Of a stretch of 48,683 nucleotides of DNA, positions 37,457 to 46,700 are shown piece by piece. The notes beneath the pieces were generated by a model. That model had not been told where the DNA came from. It saw nothing but the letters and a program-made list of their open reading frames with translations, and did no database searches. A program made the translations under genes and the position numbers. The first letter of the stretch is position 1, and the number at the start of each line of letters is the position of its first letter. The stretch covers positions 1-48,683 of the forward strand of contig JABMOS010000135.1 of assembly GCA_013203185.1 (NCBI GenBank), given 5' to 3'. The DNA is from Fidelibacterota bacterium (GTDB lineage Bacteria; Fidelibacterota; UBA8477; JABMPR01).

Positions 37457-38524
37457 TTACTTGATTTTTAAAGGATCGTCGGGATCGATTCCATGGGTAA
37501 ATGGAAGATGGCGATCAATATTTGTGAGCTGATAAACCAGACCCAGCCAATTGTCGAAGATGGACTTGCCTGTATCTCGCCAGGTGTTATCCAGGAGAGG
37601 CTCGATTTCCGCTTCAGGGAATATTGGCATCTTTTCACCCTTTTCCCTGGCCTGAATAAGGGTCGGTTTGTACCCTTGAATAATTTTGTCAATATCCGAG
37701 CTGAAATAATTTTCAGGGCTTTCTGGATAGCTGTCGCGCTCACCTCTGAAGTATCGATCCACTTCCCGCTTGTACTCCTTCAGCAGACTGACTCGATCGT
37801 ATTCTGGGTGGCCTTGAAGATATACAATCTTGAACATATCCGGGCTAACTGCCATGTGAACACCACTCTCGGCACCTTGCACCAGAATCTTAAAACCAGC
37901 GGCCTGTAATTGTTCGGGACTGACATCATTATTCCTGGAATGAGGGACATCAAAACGGGTGTTGATATTCCTGAGAAGGGGATGCTTGGAGTGGGTAATG
38001 CGATGGGAGTAGACGCCCCAACGCTTTCTTTCAAGTGGTTTGCGCTCAATATCGTGCAAGTGCTTGACAATGGCGTGAACCGCCAGACATGAACAGAGCA
38101 CTGATGTCACATTTTTTGTAGCCCAATCAATTACTTCACCAAGTGGGTCCCAGAAGGGTTCTTGTTCTAAGGAGGGGTTAGCCGGGTTGGTCCCGGTTAT
38201 GATGAGAGCATCAAGACCTGAATTTTTCACCGCGTCAAAGGTTGTATAATAGGAATCGATATAATTCTGGGTCTTTTCATCCCTCTCGACGCCATCAATG
38301 GTGAATAAATAGATGTAATATTGAACGATCTGATTTGAGCTTCCCACCAGACGTAAAAACTGTCGTTCAGTTGCTTGAAATGAGGCATTGGGCATAAGAT
38401 TTAAAAAGCCAATGTGCAATTCTCGAATGTCTTGATGGAGGGCCTGGCCCAACTCAAGTATTTCTTCACCCTGAGCTTTCAGCAGGTCAAATGTGGGGAG
38501 AGGGGTATGGGCGACTAATGGCAT
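37457..38524 (-). CDS. metA: Homoserine O-acyltransferase (MetA family)
   Basis: 'LHIGFLNLMPNASFQATERQFLRLVG', 'DALIITGTNP', 'SVLCSCLAVHAIVKHLHDIERKPLERKRWGVY', 'VYLQGHPEYD'. Confidence 0.93.
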   Translation of the reverse strand: MPLVAHTPLPTFDLLKAQGEEILELGQALHQDIRELHIGFLNLMPNASFQATERQFLRLVGSSNQIVQYYIYLFTIDGVERDEKTQNYIDSYYTTFDAVKNSGLDALIITGTNPANPSLEQEPFWDPLGEVIDWATKNVTSVLCSCLAVHAIVKHLHDIERKPLERKRWGVYSHRITHSKHPLLRNINTRFDVPHSRNNDVSPEQLQAAGFKILVQGAESGVHMAVSPDMFKIVYLQGHPEYDRVSLLKEYKREVDRYFRGERDSYPESPENYFSSDIDKIIQGYKPTLIQAREKGEKMPIFPEAEIEPLLDNTWRDTGKSIFDNWLGLVYQLTNIDRHLPFTHGIDPDDPLKIK

Positions 38525-38624
38525 TTTATTCGATTTTCCTTATTCAGCATCTCAAAGATTACAAATTCACTCGCAGAATAATATTAGGTTTTAAATACAA
38601 TTTTAGCAAAGAAATAAAATAAAC

Positions 38625-38654
38625 TTGCACTTCATGCCTAAAATAATGTATAAT
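38625..38654 (+). promoter_or_regulatory. Sigma70-like promoter for argG leader
   Basis: TTGCAC (38625-38630), 18-nt spacer, TATAAT (38649-38654). Confidence 0.65.
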
Positions 38655-38664
38655 TGTTCTGTAT

Positions 38665-38742
38665 ATGAATATGACACATGTAAATATTGCCCTTATTAAT
38701 AACCGACGACGCCATCCGGAAAGACAGGGAACCGGCGTGTAA
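38665..38742 (+). CDS. Putative arginine leader peptide MNMTHVNIALINNRRRHPERQGTGV
   Basis: 25-codon ORF with CGA CGA CGC consecutive Arg codons plus AGA, upstream of a terminator and argG. Confidence 0.72.
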   Translation: MNMTHVNIALINNRRRHPERQGTGV

Positions 38743-38770
38743 CTCTATAAGCATAAAAATTAATAAGAGA

Positions 38771-38803
38771 AAGCCCCCGGTTCAACCCGAGGGCTTTTTT
38801 TTT
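38771..38803 (+). terminator. Intrinsic terminator/attenuator in argG leader
   Basis: AAGCCCCCGG-TTCAAC-CCGAGGGCTT (one C.A mismatch) ending in nine Ts, 47 bp before argG. Confidence 0.92.
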
Positions 38804-38849
38804 GTGCAAAAATGAAGTGAATGGACCAACGTGAAGGAATGAAACCAAG

Positions 38850-40106
38850 TTGAAAAAAGAAAAAGTCGTCCTGGCCTATAGTGGAGGTTTGGACACCTCA
38901 GTAATTCTAAAGTGGCTCGAGCTCAAGGGCTATGAAGTGATTTGCTTCGTGGGGAATGTGGGACAAACTGAAGATTTTGAAGCCGTGGAAAAAAAGGCCT
39001 ACGCCACAGGCGCCACCAAAGTGTATACCGAAGATCTGAGAGAAGATTTCGTGGTGAACTATATCTGGCCAGCCCTCCAGGGGAATGCCCTGTACGAGGG
39101 TCGCTATTTATTGGGGACTTCTCTGGCCAGACCGCTTCTGGCAAAGAGCCAAATTGCTATCGCAGCCAAGGAAGGTGCCAAATACGTATCACATGGCTCC
39201 ACAGGCAAGGGTAACGATCAGGTCAGGTTTGAATTGAATTACTATGCCCTGAACCCTGAGATCAAGGTCATTGCCCCCTGGAGGGATCCAGAATTTCTAA
39301 GTGAGTTTAAGGGGCGAACTGACCTCATCAATTTTGCTCAAAAACATGGGATCGAGATTACTGCTTCAAAAAAACGCCCTTACAGTGAGGACGAAAATCT
39401 CATGCATATCAGTCATGAGGCAGGTATCCTGGAGGACCCAGCCTTGCCACCAGACGATTCAGTATTCAGTATCTCAGCTCTTCTGAGGGATGCGCCTGAT
39501 CAGGAAACCAAAATTGAAATATCCTTTGAAAACGGGACCCCTGTTCATGTGAAAAACCTGGAAGACGGTATTGAAAAAGCTGAGCCACTTGAATTGTTTA
39601 CCTATTTGAATGAGTTGGGTGGCAAAAATGCCATCGGCCAGCTTGATATGGTAGAAAATCGTTTCATAGGGATCAAATCCCGTGGGATATATGAAACACC
39701 AGGAGGAACCATCCTGTGGGAAGCCCACAGAGATATTGAGGGAATTGCCATGGATAAGGAAGTGATGCACCTCCGTGATATGCTCATCCCCAAATTTGCC
39801 GAGCTCATCTACAATGGCTTCTGGTACTCACCTGAGATGGACTTCATAATGAGCGCATTCAACAAAAGCCAGGAAGCCATTACTGGTAAGGTACGCTTAT
39901 CACTTTATAAGGGAAATGTTGTGACGATTGGTCGCGACTCACCTTACTCCCTTTATGATCAGGATCTTTCCAGCATGGACATCGAAGGAGGGTTTGATGC
40001 CACGGATTCCACTGGGTTCATCAATATCAACGCCATCAGACTTAAAGCGCACAAGTTGGTTCTCCAGAAAAACAGACCCTATAACTGGCGTGAGGTTGAA
40101 GCATGA
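38850..40106 (+). CDS. argG: Argininosuccinate synthase (TTG start)
   Basis: '[19 protein letters not shown]', '[17 protein letters not shown]', 'IAPWRDPEF'. Confidence 0.97.
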   Translation: MKKEKVVLAYSGGLDTSVILKWLELKGYEVICFVGNVGQTEDFEAVEKKAYATGATKVYTEDLREDFVVNYIWPALQGNALYEGRYLLGTSLARPLLAKSQIAIAAKEGAKYVSHGSTGKGNDQVRFELNYYALNPEIKVIAPWRDPEFLSEFKGRTDLINFAQKHGIEITASKKRPYSEDENLMHISHEAGILEDPALPPDDSVFSISALLRDAPDQETKIEISFENGTPVHVKNLEDGIEKAEPLELFTYLNELGGKNAIGQLDMVENRFIGIKSRGIYETPGGTILWEAHRDIEGIAMDKEVMHLRDMLIPKFAELIYNGFWYSPEMDFIMSAFNKSQEAITGKVRLSLYKGNVVTIGRDSPYSLYDQDLSSMDIEGGFDATDSTGFININAIRLKAHKLVLQKNRPYNWREVEA

Positions 40107-41293
40107 GCAAGCTTTGGGACAAAGGGCTTGCGCTGAACCAACAGATAGAAGCCTTCACTGTGGGCAATGATTATCTACTGGATCAAAGCCTGGTCTATTA
40201 TGATTGTATTGCTTCGAAAGCACATGCCAGTGTCCTGGAAAAAGCAGCACTTCTTAGCCCGGATGAGGCACAACAGATCAAGCAGGGGCTGGATGATATC
40301 ATCGCACTCCAAATAAAAGGGGAATTTGAGATCACCTCTGAACAGGAGGATTGTCACACAGCCATCGAAGCCTATCTAATAGAGACACTGGGTGAGCTGG
40401 GCAAAAAGATTCATACTGCCAGATCAAGAAACGATCAGGTTCTAACGGCTCAGCGGTTGTACTATCGGGATCAACTCAAGGAAGTGGAGTCGCTGAGAGT
40501 CAAACTCATTGAAACCATGGCCCAATTTGTGGAGCGCTTTGGACAGATTTCATATCCAGGATATACACATATGCAAAAAGCCATGCCCTCATCTTTTGCT
40601 ATGTGGGGATGGGCCTTTATTGAAAGCATGGAGGACAATGGAATGCTCCTGGCTACTGTATCCAAGATTTTGGATCAGTCACCCCTTGGCACTGCGGCTG
40701 GATATGGTGTTCCACTTGAGATTGATCGGGAAATGGCTGCCCAGGAACTGGGATTTGCCAGGGTTCAGCAAAACCCCATCTATGCTCAAAACAGTCGGGG
40801 AAAATTTGATGCACTCCTTATTCATTCCCTTTCAGCTATGACAGCGGACTTTAACAAGATAGCCAGCGATTTGATCTTGTTTAATATGAGTGAATTTAAG
40901 TTTGTAAAGCTACCAGATGAATTCTGCACGGGTAGCTCCATCATGCCTCAGAAAAAGAATCCAGATGTGCTGGAACTGATGAGAGCGAAACACCACCTGG
41001 TTAAAGCCTGTGAGTTCGAAGTATCCAGTCTTACTGGGAATCTGATATCCGGTTATAATCGTGACCTCCAATTAACAAAAGAACCTGTCATGAAGGCCTT
41101 GAAAATCACCCAGGATTGCCTTGAAATAGCTGTTTTGCTTTTCCAAAACCTTGAGGTGAATGAGGATCGTTGTCAAAAAGCAATGAGTCCTGAGCTTTAT
41201 GCGACTGAAAGGGCATATGATCTGGTTAGGCAGGGTGTCCCCTTTAGAGATGCTTATATTCAAATTGCCCACTCCCTGGAAGAGGATTCATGA
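40103..41293 (+). CDS. argH: Argininosuccinate lyase, short C-terminus
   Basis: '[12 protein letters not shown]', '[18 protein letters not shown]', signature '[12 protein letters not shown]'; 4-bp overlaps on both sides. Confidence 0.95.
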   Translation: MSKLWDKGLALNQQIEAFTVGNDYLLDQSLVYYDCIASKAHASVLEKAALLSPDEAQQIKQGLDDIIALQIKGEFEITSEQEDCHTAIEAYLIETLGELGKKIHTARSRNDQVLTAQRLYYRDQLKEVESLRVKLIETMAQFVERFGQISYPGYTHMQKAMPSSFAMWGWAFIESMEDNGMLLATVSKILDQSPLGTAAGYGVPLEIDREMAAQELGFARVQQNPIYAQNSRGKFDALLIHSLSAMTADFNKIASDLILFNMSEFKFVKLPDEFCTGSSIMPQKKNPDVLELMRAKHHLVKACEFEVSSLTGNLISGYNRDLQLTKEPVMKALKITQDCLEIAVLLFQNLEVNEDRCQKAMSPELYATERAYDLVRQGVPFRDAYIQIAHSLEEDS

Positions 41294-42408
41294 CCCGCAC
41301 GCTTCCTCATTTGAATAGAGTTGTAGTCAAAATTGGCAGCTCCAGTTTATGTGGAGCTGCCAACAAGATTCAGGAACGTCAAATTATTGAGCTGACTCGA
41401 CAGGTGGCTGCGTTGGTTCAGCAAAACATGGAATTGGTCCTGGTAACCAGCGGGGCAGTGGCTGCAGGGGTTGGACATCTCATTGATAAAATCCCTTCTT
41501 TGGAGAATAATCAGGCGGCTGCCGCTATCGGTCAGCCCATACTCATGGGATACTTTCAGAAATATTTCCAGGCCTATGATCTCAGTGCAGCACAGTTACT
41601 CCTGACTCATGATGATTTTCAGTCACGTCGTAGATATCTAAATGCCCGTAACACCATTAATTATCTCCTGAACAATCAGGTGATTCCAATTATTAATGAA
41701 AATGACAGTGTCTCAACTGAGGAAATCCGATTTAGCGACAATGATTATCTCGGTGCCCTTTGCACCAATCTTGTGAGTGCTGATTTGTTTATCATTCTGT
41801 CAAACATCAACGGCATCGCAGATAAAAATCCCCAGGAATATTCTGATGCAAAAATTTATGAAGAACTATCCCTGGCCGATCTTGATCACCTCAAGGCAAA
41901 ATTCGCCAGTGAGAAAGTAAGTGGTCTGGGACGAGGAGGGATTGCCACCAAGCTGGAAGCACCATCCATGGCTGGTAGCTATGGCGTTCCCACTATTATT
42001 GCCAATAGTCGCGAGGAAAATGTTTTGCTCCGAATTGTCAAAGGGGAGTCATTGGGGACCCTGGTTCGACCAGAAGCCAACCAATTGAATTCCAGACGTG
42101 CATATATCGCTCATGCCTTAAAACCCAAGGCTAAGATCATCATCGATGATGGTGCAGCAGCAGCCTTGATAAATAGCAAAGCCAGTCTCCTGGCGTCTGG
42201 TATTCTTGCCACAAAAGGAAACTTTGAACGTGGTGATGGAATCAGCTGTTGTCTGGAGGACGGAACAGAAGTGATGCGAGGAATTGTGGAGTACAACCGG
42301 GACGAGGTTCAAAAAATTGCTGGACGTCGCTCTAATGAAATTGAAAACATCCTGGGATACAAACATCGTCGCAGTGTGATACACAGAGAAAATATGGTGG
42401 GGAATTAG
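41290..42408 (+). CDS. proB: Glutamate 5-kinase
   Basis: 'VVVKIGSSSL', 'LVTSGAVAAGVGHL', 'PIINENDSVSTEEIRFSDNDYLGA', C-terminal PUA-like region. Confidence 0.96.
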   Translation: MTRTLPHLNRVVVKIGSSSLCGAANKIQERQIIELTRQVAALVQQNMELVLVTSGAVAAGVGHLIDKIPSLENNQAAAAIGQPILMGYFQKYFQAYDLSAAQLLLTHDDFQSRRRYLNARNTINYLLNNQVIPIINENDSVSTEEIRFSDNDYLGALCTNLVSADLFIILSNINGIADKNPQEYSDAKIYEELSLADLDHLKAKFASEKVSGLGRGGIATKLEAPSMAGSYGVPTIIANSREENVLLRIVKGESLGTLVRPEANQLNSRRAYIAHALKPKAKIIIDDGAAAALINSKASLLASGILATKGNFERGDGISCCLEDGTEVMRGIVEYNRDEVQKIAGRRSNEIENILGYKHRRSVIHRENMVGN

Positions 42409-42411
42409 GAA

Positions 42412-43659
42412 ATGGAAATGACTTTAAAACAACTCGGACAACGAACAAAACAAGCCAGTAAAACCCTACCAACGCTGAGTACTGAGATAAAGCAGAGCAT
42501 CCTTAAAAGGATGGCGGCTAATATTTTGAAGGCCAGCGATGACATTAAAGCTGAAAACCTGAAAGATTTGGAGGGAGCCAGGGAACAGGGGCTATCCAGC
42601 GCTATGATCGACCGGCTCACCCTAACCGATGAGCGCATAAGCGCTATGGCTGATAGTCTGTTGGAGGTGGCAGGGTTGGAAGATCCTGTTGGGGCAATCA
42701 CTGAAGAATACACACGTCCCAACGGTTTGCTCATCCAGAGGCGACGGATTCCTCTGGGTGTCATTGGTGTGATCTATGAATCTCGACCCAATGTGACAGT
42801 GGAAGCGGCCTCCCTGTGCTTTTATGCAGGAAATGGCTTAATGCTACGAGGTGGCTCTGAAGCCTTTCATTCCAATCAAATCCTGGTACAGATTCTGAAA
42901 TCGAGCCTGGCTGAGCACGGGCTTGAGGATGTGATCAACATGGCGCCTACCACAGATAGATCAAGTGTTGATGAACTGGCAAAAATGAATGAGGTTCTGG
43001 ATGTGATCATACCCAGAGGTGGGGAAGGACTGATTCGCCATATTTATGAAATTGCAACAGTTCCAGTGATAGCACACTACAAAGGCAATTGTCATATGTT
43101 CATAGATCAATCTGCTATCGTGGAGAATGCAGTTTCCATTGCCATGAACTCCAAAGCTCAACGCCCTGGTGTTTGTAATGCACTGGAAACCTTGCTGGTT
43201 CATGAAAATATTGCTGGTCAATTTTTGCCGGAATTTTTGTCGGAAGCCCAGAAGCAACATGTTGAGATCAGGGGATGTTCGAAAACACAAGCTTTTTCAG
43301 AAAATGTAATTCCTGTGACCCATGAGGATTTTGATACAGAGTTTCTGGATCTCATTCTGGCAGTAAAGGTGGTGCCAGATCTTCCTGCAGCCATCAATCA
43401 TATCCAGACTTACACAAGTGATCACACCGAGGTCATTGTCAGTGAGGATAAAGAGAATATTGAGACCTTTATAAAAGCACTTGATAGCTCAGCAATTATT
43501 GTCAATGCATCAACTCGTTTCAATGATGGTGGACAGCTTGGCTTGGGAGCTGAAATCGGCATCAGTACCACCAAGCTTCATTCCTTTGGTCCCATGGGAT
43601 TACGGGAACTTACCACAACAAAATTTGTGGTAACAGGCAGTGGTCAGTTAAGAATTTAA
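42412..43659 (+). CDS. proA: Glutamate-5-semialdehyde dehydrogenase
   Basis: 'RIPLGVIGVIYESRPNVTVEAASLCFYAGNGLMLRGGSEA', 'IIVNASTRFNDGGQLGLGAEIGISTTKLHSFGPMGLRELTT'. Confidence 0.97.
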   Translation: MEMTLKQLGQRTKQASKTLPTLSTEIKQSILKRMAANILKASDDIKAENLKDLEGAREQGLSSAMIDRLTLTDERISAMADSLLEVAGLEDPVGAITEEYTRPNGLLIQRRRIPLGVIGVIYESRPNVTVEAASLCFYAGNGLMLRGGSEAFHSNQILVQILKSSLAEHGLEDVINMAPTTDRSSVDELAKMNEVLDVIIPRGGEGLIRHIYEIATVPVIAHYKGNCHMFIDQSAIVENAVSIAMNSKAQRPGVCNALETLLVHENIAGQFLPEFLSEAQKQHVEIRGCSKTQAFSENVIPVTHEDFDTEFLDLILAVKVVPDLPAAINHIQTYTSDHTEVIVSEDKENIETFIKALDSSAIIVNASTRFNDGGQLGLGAEIGISTTKLHSFGPMGLRELTTTKFVVTGSGQLRI

Positions 43660-43680
43660 AGAAAATATCGTAAATAGTGA

Positions 43681-43707
43681 AAAATATTTCGGATATCGCA
43701 ATATTTT
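43681..43707. promoter_or_regulatory. AT-rich palindrome upstream of gltB
   Basis: AAAATATT-TCGGATATCGC-AATATTTT in the proA-gltB gap. Confidence 0.4.
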
Positions 43708-43747
43708 GTTTACTTAGAAAAGTGGATCATATGGATGGAAAAATTTA

Positions 43748-46700
43748 GTGGAATTTTCAAATGATTATAAACAGTACATTAAGCCTGAGGCTGGAGATAG
43801 ATCTGAAGTCAAAAAAGTGAACCCCTTTCCCCTTTACAACCCAGACGAGCATCATGATGCCTGCGGCGTGGGCTTTATTGCTGAAGAATCAGGACAGCCA
43901 AGCAGAAGGGTGGTGGAATTAGCCCTCAAAGCGCTGAATCGCCTCGAGCATCGCGGAGGTAAGGGCTTTGATCAGGATACGGGGGATGGGGCAGGCATTC
44001 TGGTTGATATTCCCTGGCCCTTTTTTAAAGGGCGCATCCAACTTGCAGAGCTCAAAAAGATCAGAAAGAGTGAAACGCTGGCACTGGCTGTCATTTTCTC
44101 GAGAAATATTACCAGTTCTGCTCTAGATCGAACGCTCTCCAAAGAAGCTAAAGCTAGAGGTTCCAGATATCTTGGTTCATTGCATGTGCCTGTGAAACCT
44201 GAATATCTTGGGAGTATAGCACAAGCCAATCAGCCGGAAATTCAACACGCATTTTTTGCTATTCCGTCTGAAGGACATTATTCAGCAGAACAGCAGACCT
44301 ATCTCATGCGCAAAAGCCTGGAGAGCAGTGTGCTCGAGTCTGGGCAAAGCTTGTACTTTTGCAGTTTCTCTACGAGAACCATGGTTTATAAAGGCCTGCT
44401 TTCATCCTATCAGATAGGACAATTTTACCCAGATCTGCGAGAACCTGAGTTCAAGACCCGTATGGCAGTTTTTCATGAGCGGTTTTCCACAAACACCAAT
44501 CCCTCCTGGGAAATGGCTCAACCCTTCCACGGGATAGCCCATAATGGAGAGATCAATACCATCAGAGGCAATCGGCTCTGGATGGATGCCCGACAGCGAC
44601 AGCTTCAGTCAAAATTTTGGGCAGACGATTTTCAGACACTTTGTCCAATCATTACACCTGGATTTAGTGATTCTGCCAGCTTTGATGAGGTCTTCAGTTT
44701 GTTGACACAAACTGGCCGGGATCCAAATCATGCCATGATGATGATGGTGCCAGATCCCTATAGTGGTTTCCCCCAAATGGATCGAGCCCTCATCGATTTT
44801 TATATGTACCATGAAAATTTTATGGAGCCCTGGGATGGACCTGCTGCCCTGATTTATACCGATGGGGAAACAGTGGGAGCCAAGCTGGACAGAAATGGTC
44901 TACGGCCCCTTCGTTATACCAGAACAAAAAGTGGCTTGGTCATTATGGCTTCTGAAGCTGGTGTGGTGGATGTTGATGATGATGACCTCATTGTTCACCA
45001 TCATATGTCCTCAGGTGAAATTTATTCAGTTTCTCTAAATGGTGGTGTTGAGAATAATAATCAGATCAAGGACCGTATCTCCCATCAGGCAAAATATGGC
45101 CAATTGATGAAAAAGAATTTTCTGCGTCTCAAGCGAGAAGACAATGATACTGAGTTTGGAGATTTCGCCATACCAGAGGGTGGTTTTGATCATCGAAATC
45201 GCCTGGCCCTGGGATGGCATCAAGAATCAGTAGATCGATTTACGGGACCTTTGAGTGCCGTACCGCTCGAGCCAGTGGGGGCCATGGGCGACGACACGCC
45301 TCCAGCCTTTCTTTCTCAAAAGAGTCGCAGCTTTTATGACTACTTCGTACAGTCTTTTGCCCAGGTCACCAACCCTCCCATAGATCCCATTCGCGAACGA
45401 CTCATGATGAGCTTGTATCACTATATTGGAAGTGAGGAAAATTTACTGGCCGCTGAACCGGCCTTTCATGGAGCTATTCGTATAGCCAGTCCAGTGCTTT
45501 CTCCTCGGGAAGTCCGCTGGATGATGAGAAAATACAGACTTTTCAAGCATAAGATTGTTTCTGTCTTAGCGCCTGTAGATCAGAGTTTTGAAGCACGGCT
45601 CAAAGAAATTCAGGAGGAGTGTGTTCATGCAGTAGAATCAGGCAAACGGATTCTCTTTCTCAGTGATGAGCATGTGGACGAGAACCAGGTCCCCATACCT
45701 ATGGCTCTGGTGGTGTCAGCAGTTCATCATGATCTTGTGAGACATAAAAGCCGCAGCGATGTTTCTCTCATTTGCCTTGCAGGGGATGTTTTCGAAGATC
45801 ATCATGTTTCAGTTTTAACCACACTAGGTGCCAGTGCCGTCTATCCATATATGGCCTATGAACTCATTCGCGAAAGCATGGATGAAGGTGACTGGTTGAC
45901 TGGAATGTCAAATTACCGCTATGCACTTGAAAAAGGTTTGTTAAAAAGTATGGCCAAAATGGGTATTTCAACATTTAGCTCATATCAGGGAAGTATGTTG
46001 CTTCACACCGTTGGATTACATGGAAATTTTCTAAAAAGCTGGATGCCTTCCTTAAGACCGAATATTGGTGGTGATAGTATTGGAGCCATCCAAGACCGGG
46101 TGAGAAAGCGGCATATAGAGGCATTCCAATCAGATCAACCAGAGTTAGAGGATATTGGAATCTTCCGTGTGAAGCGTGATGGGGAAGCACATGGATATAG
46201 TCCAGCTATTGCCAAACAGATTAGGAACAGAGCGACCCATAAACTAGAGAAACAAAGGAAGCCAAGAGGTCCAGTCTATTTAAGGGATCTCATGGATCTA
46301 AAAACTAGCATTACGCCACCGGGATTAATAGTTGAGTCTGGAGATCAGATTACCAAACGCTTTGGCGTTGCGGCCATGAGTTTTGGAGCCCTCAGTGATG
46401 AGTCCCATCGGGTTTTGACACAAGGGATTGCCATGGTGGGCGGTCGCAGCAATACTGGCGAGGGGGGCGAAACACCAGATCGATACTTACTCTTTAAGCA
46501 TAATGATCATATGAATTCACATACGAAACAGATCGCCAGTGGTCGCTTTGGTGTGAAAGCTGATTATCTGGCAGCAGCTCAGGAACTTCAAATCAAGATC
46601 GCCCAGGGAGCCAAACCTGGAGAGGGCGGACAACTGCCGGGACAAAAAGTGAGTGTTGAAATTGCCACAGCCAGATCATCAACACCTGGAATTCCTCTCA

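Noticed and set aside
38525-38660. Possible SAM riboswitch upstream of metA (minus strand)
   Set aside because: No SAM-I/SAM-II type core or terminator could be recognised in the upstream sequence.
38709-38742. GGGAACCGGCGTG in the argG leader resembles the conserved core of cobalamin riboswitches
   Set aside because: Only a short stretch matches, the rest of the aptamer is absent, and the Arg-codon leader ORF explains the sequence better.
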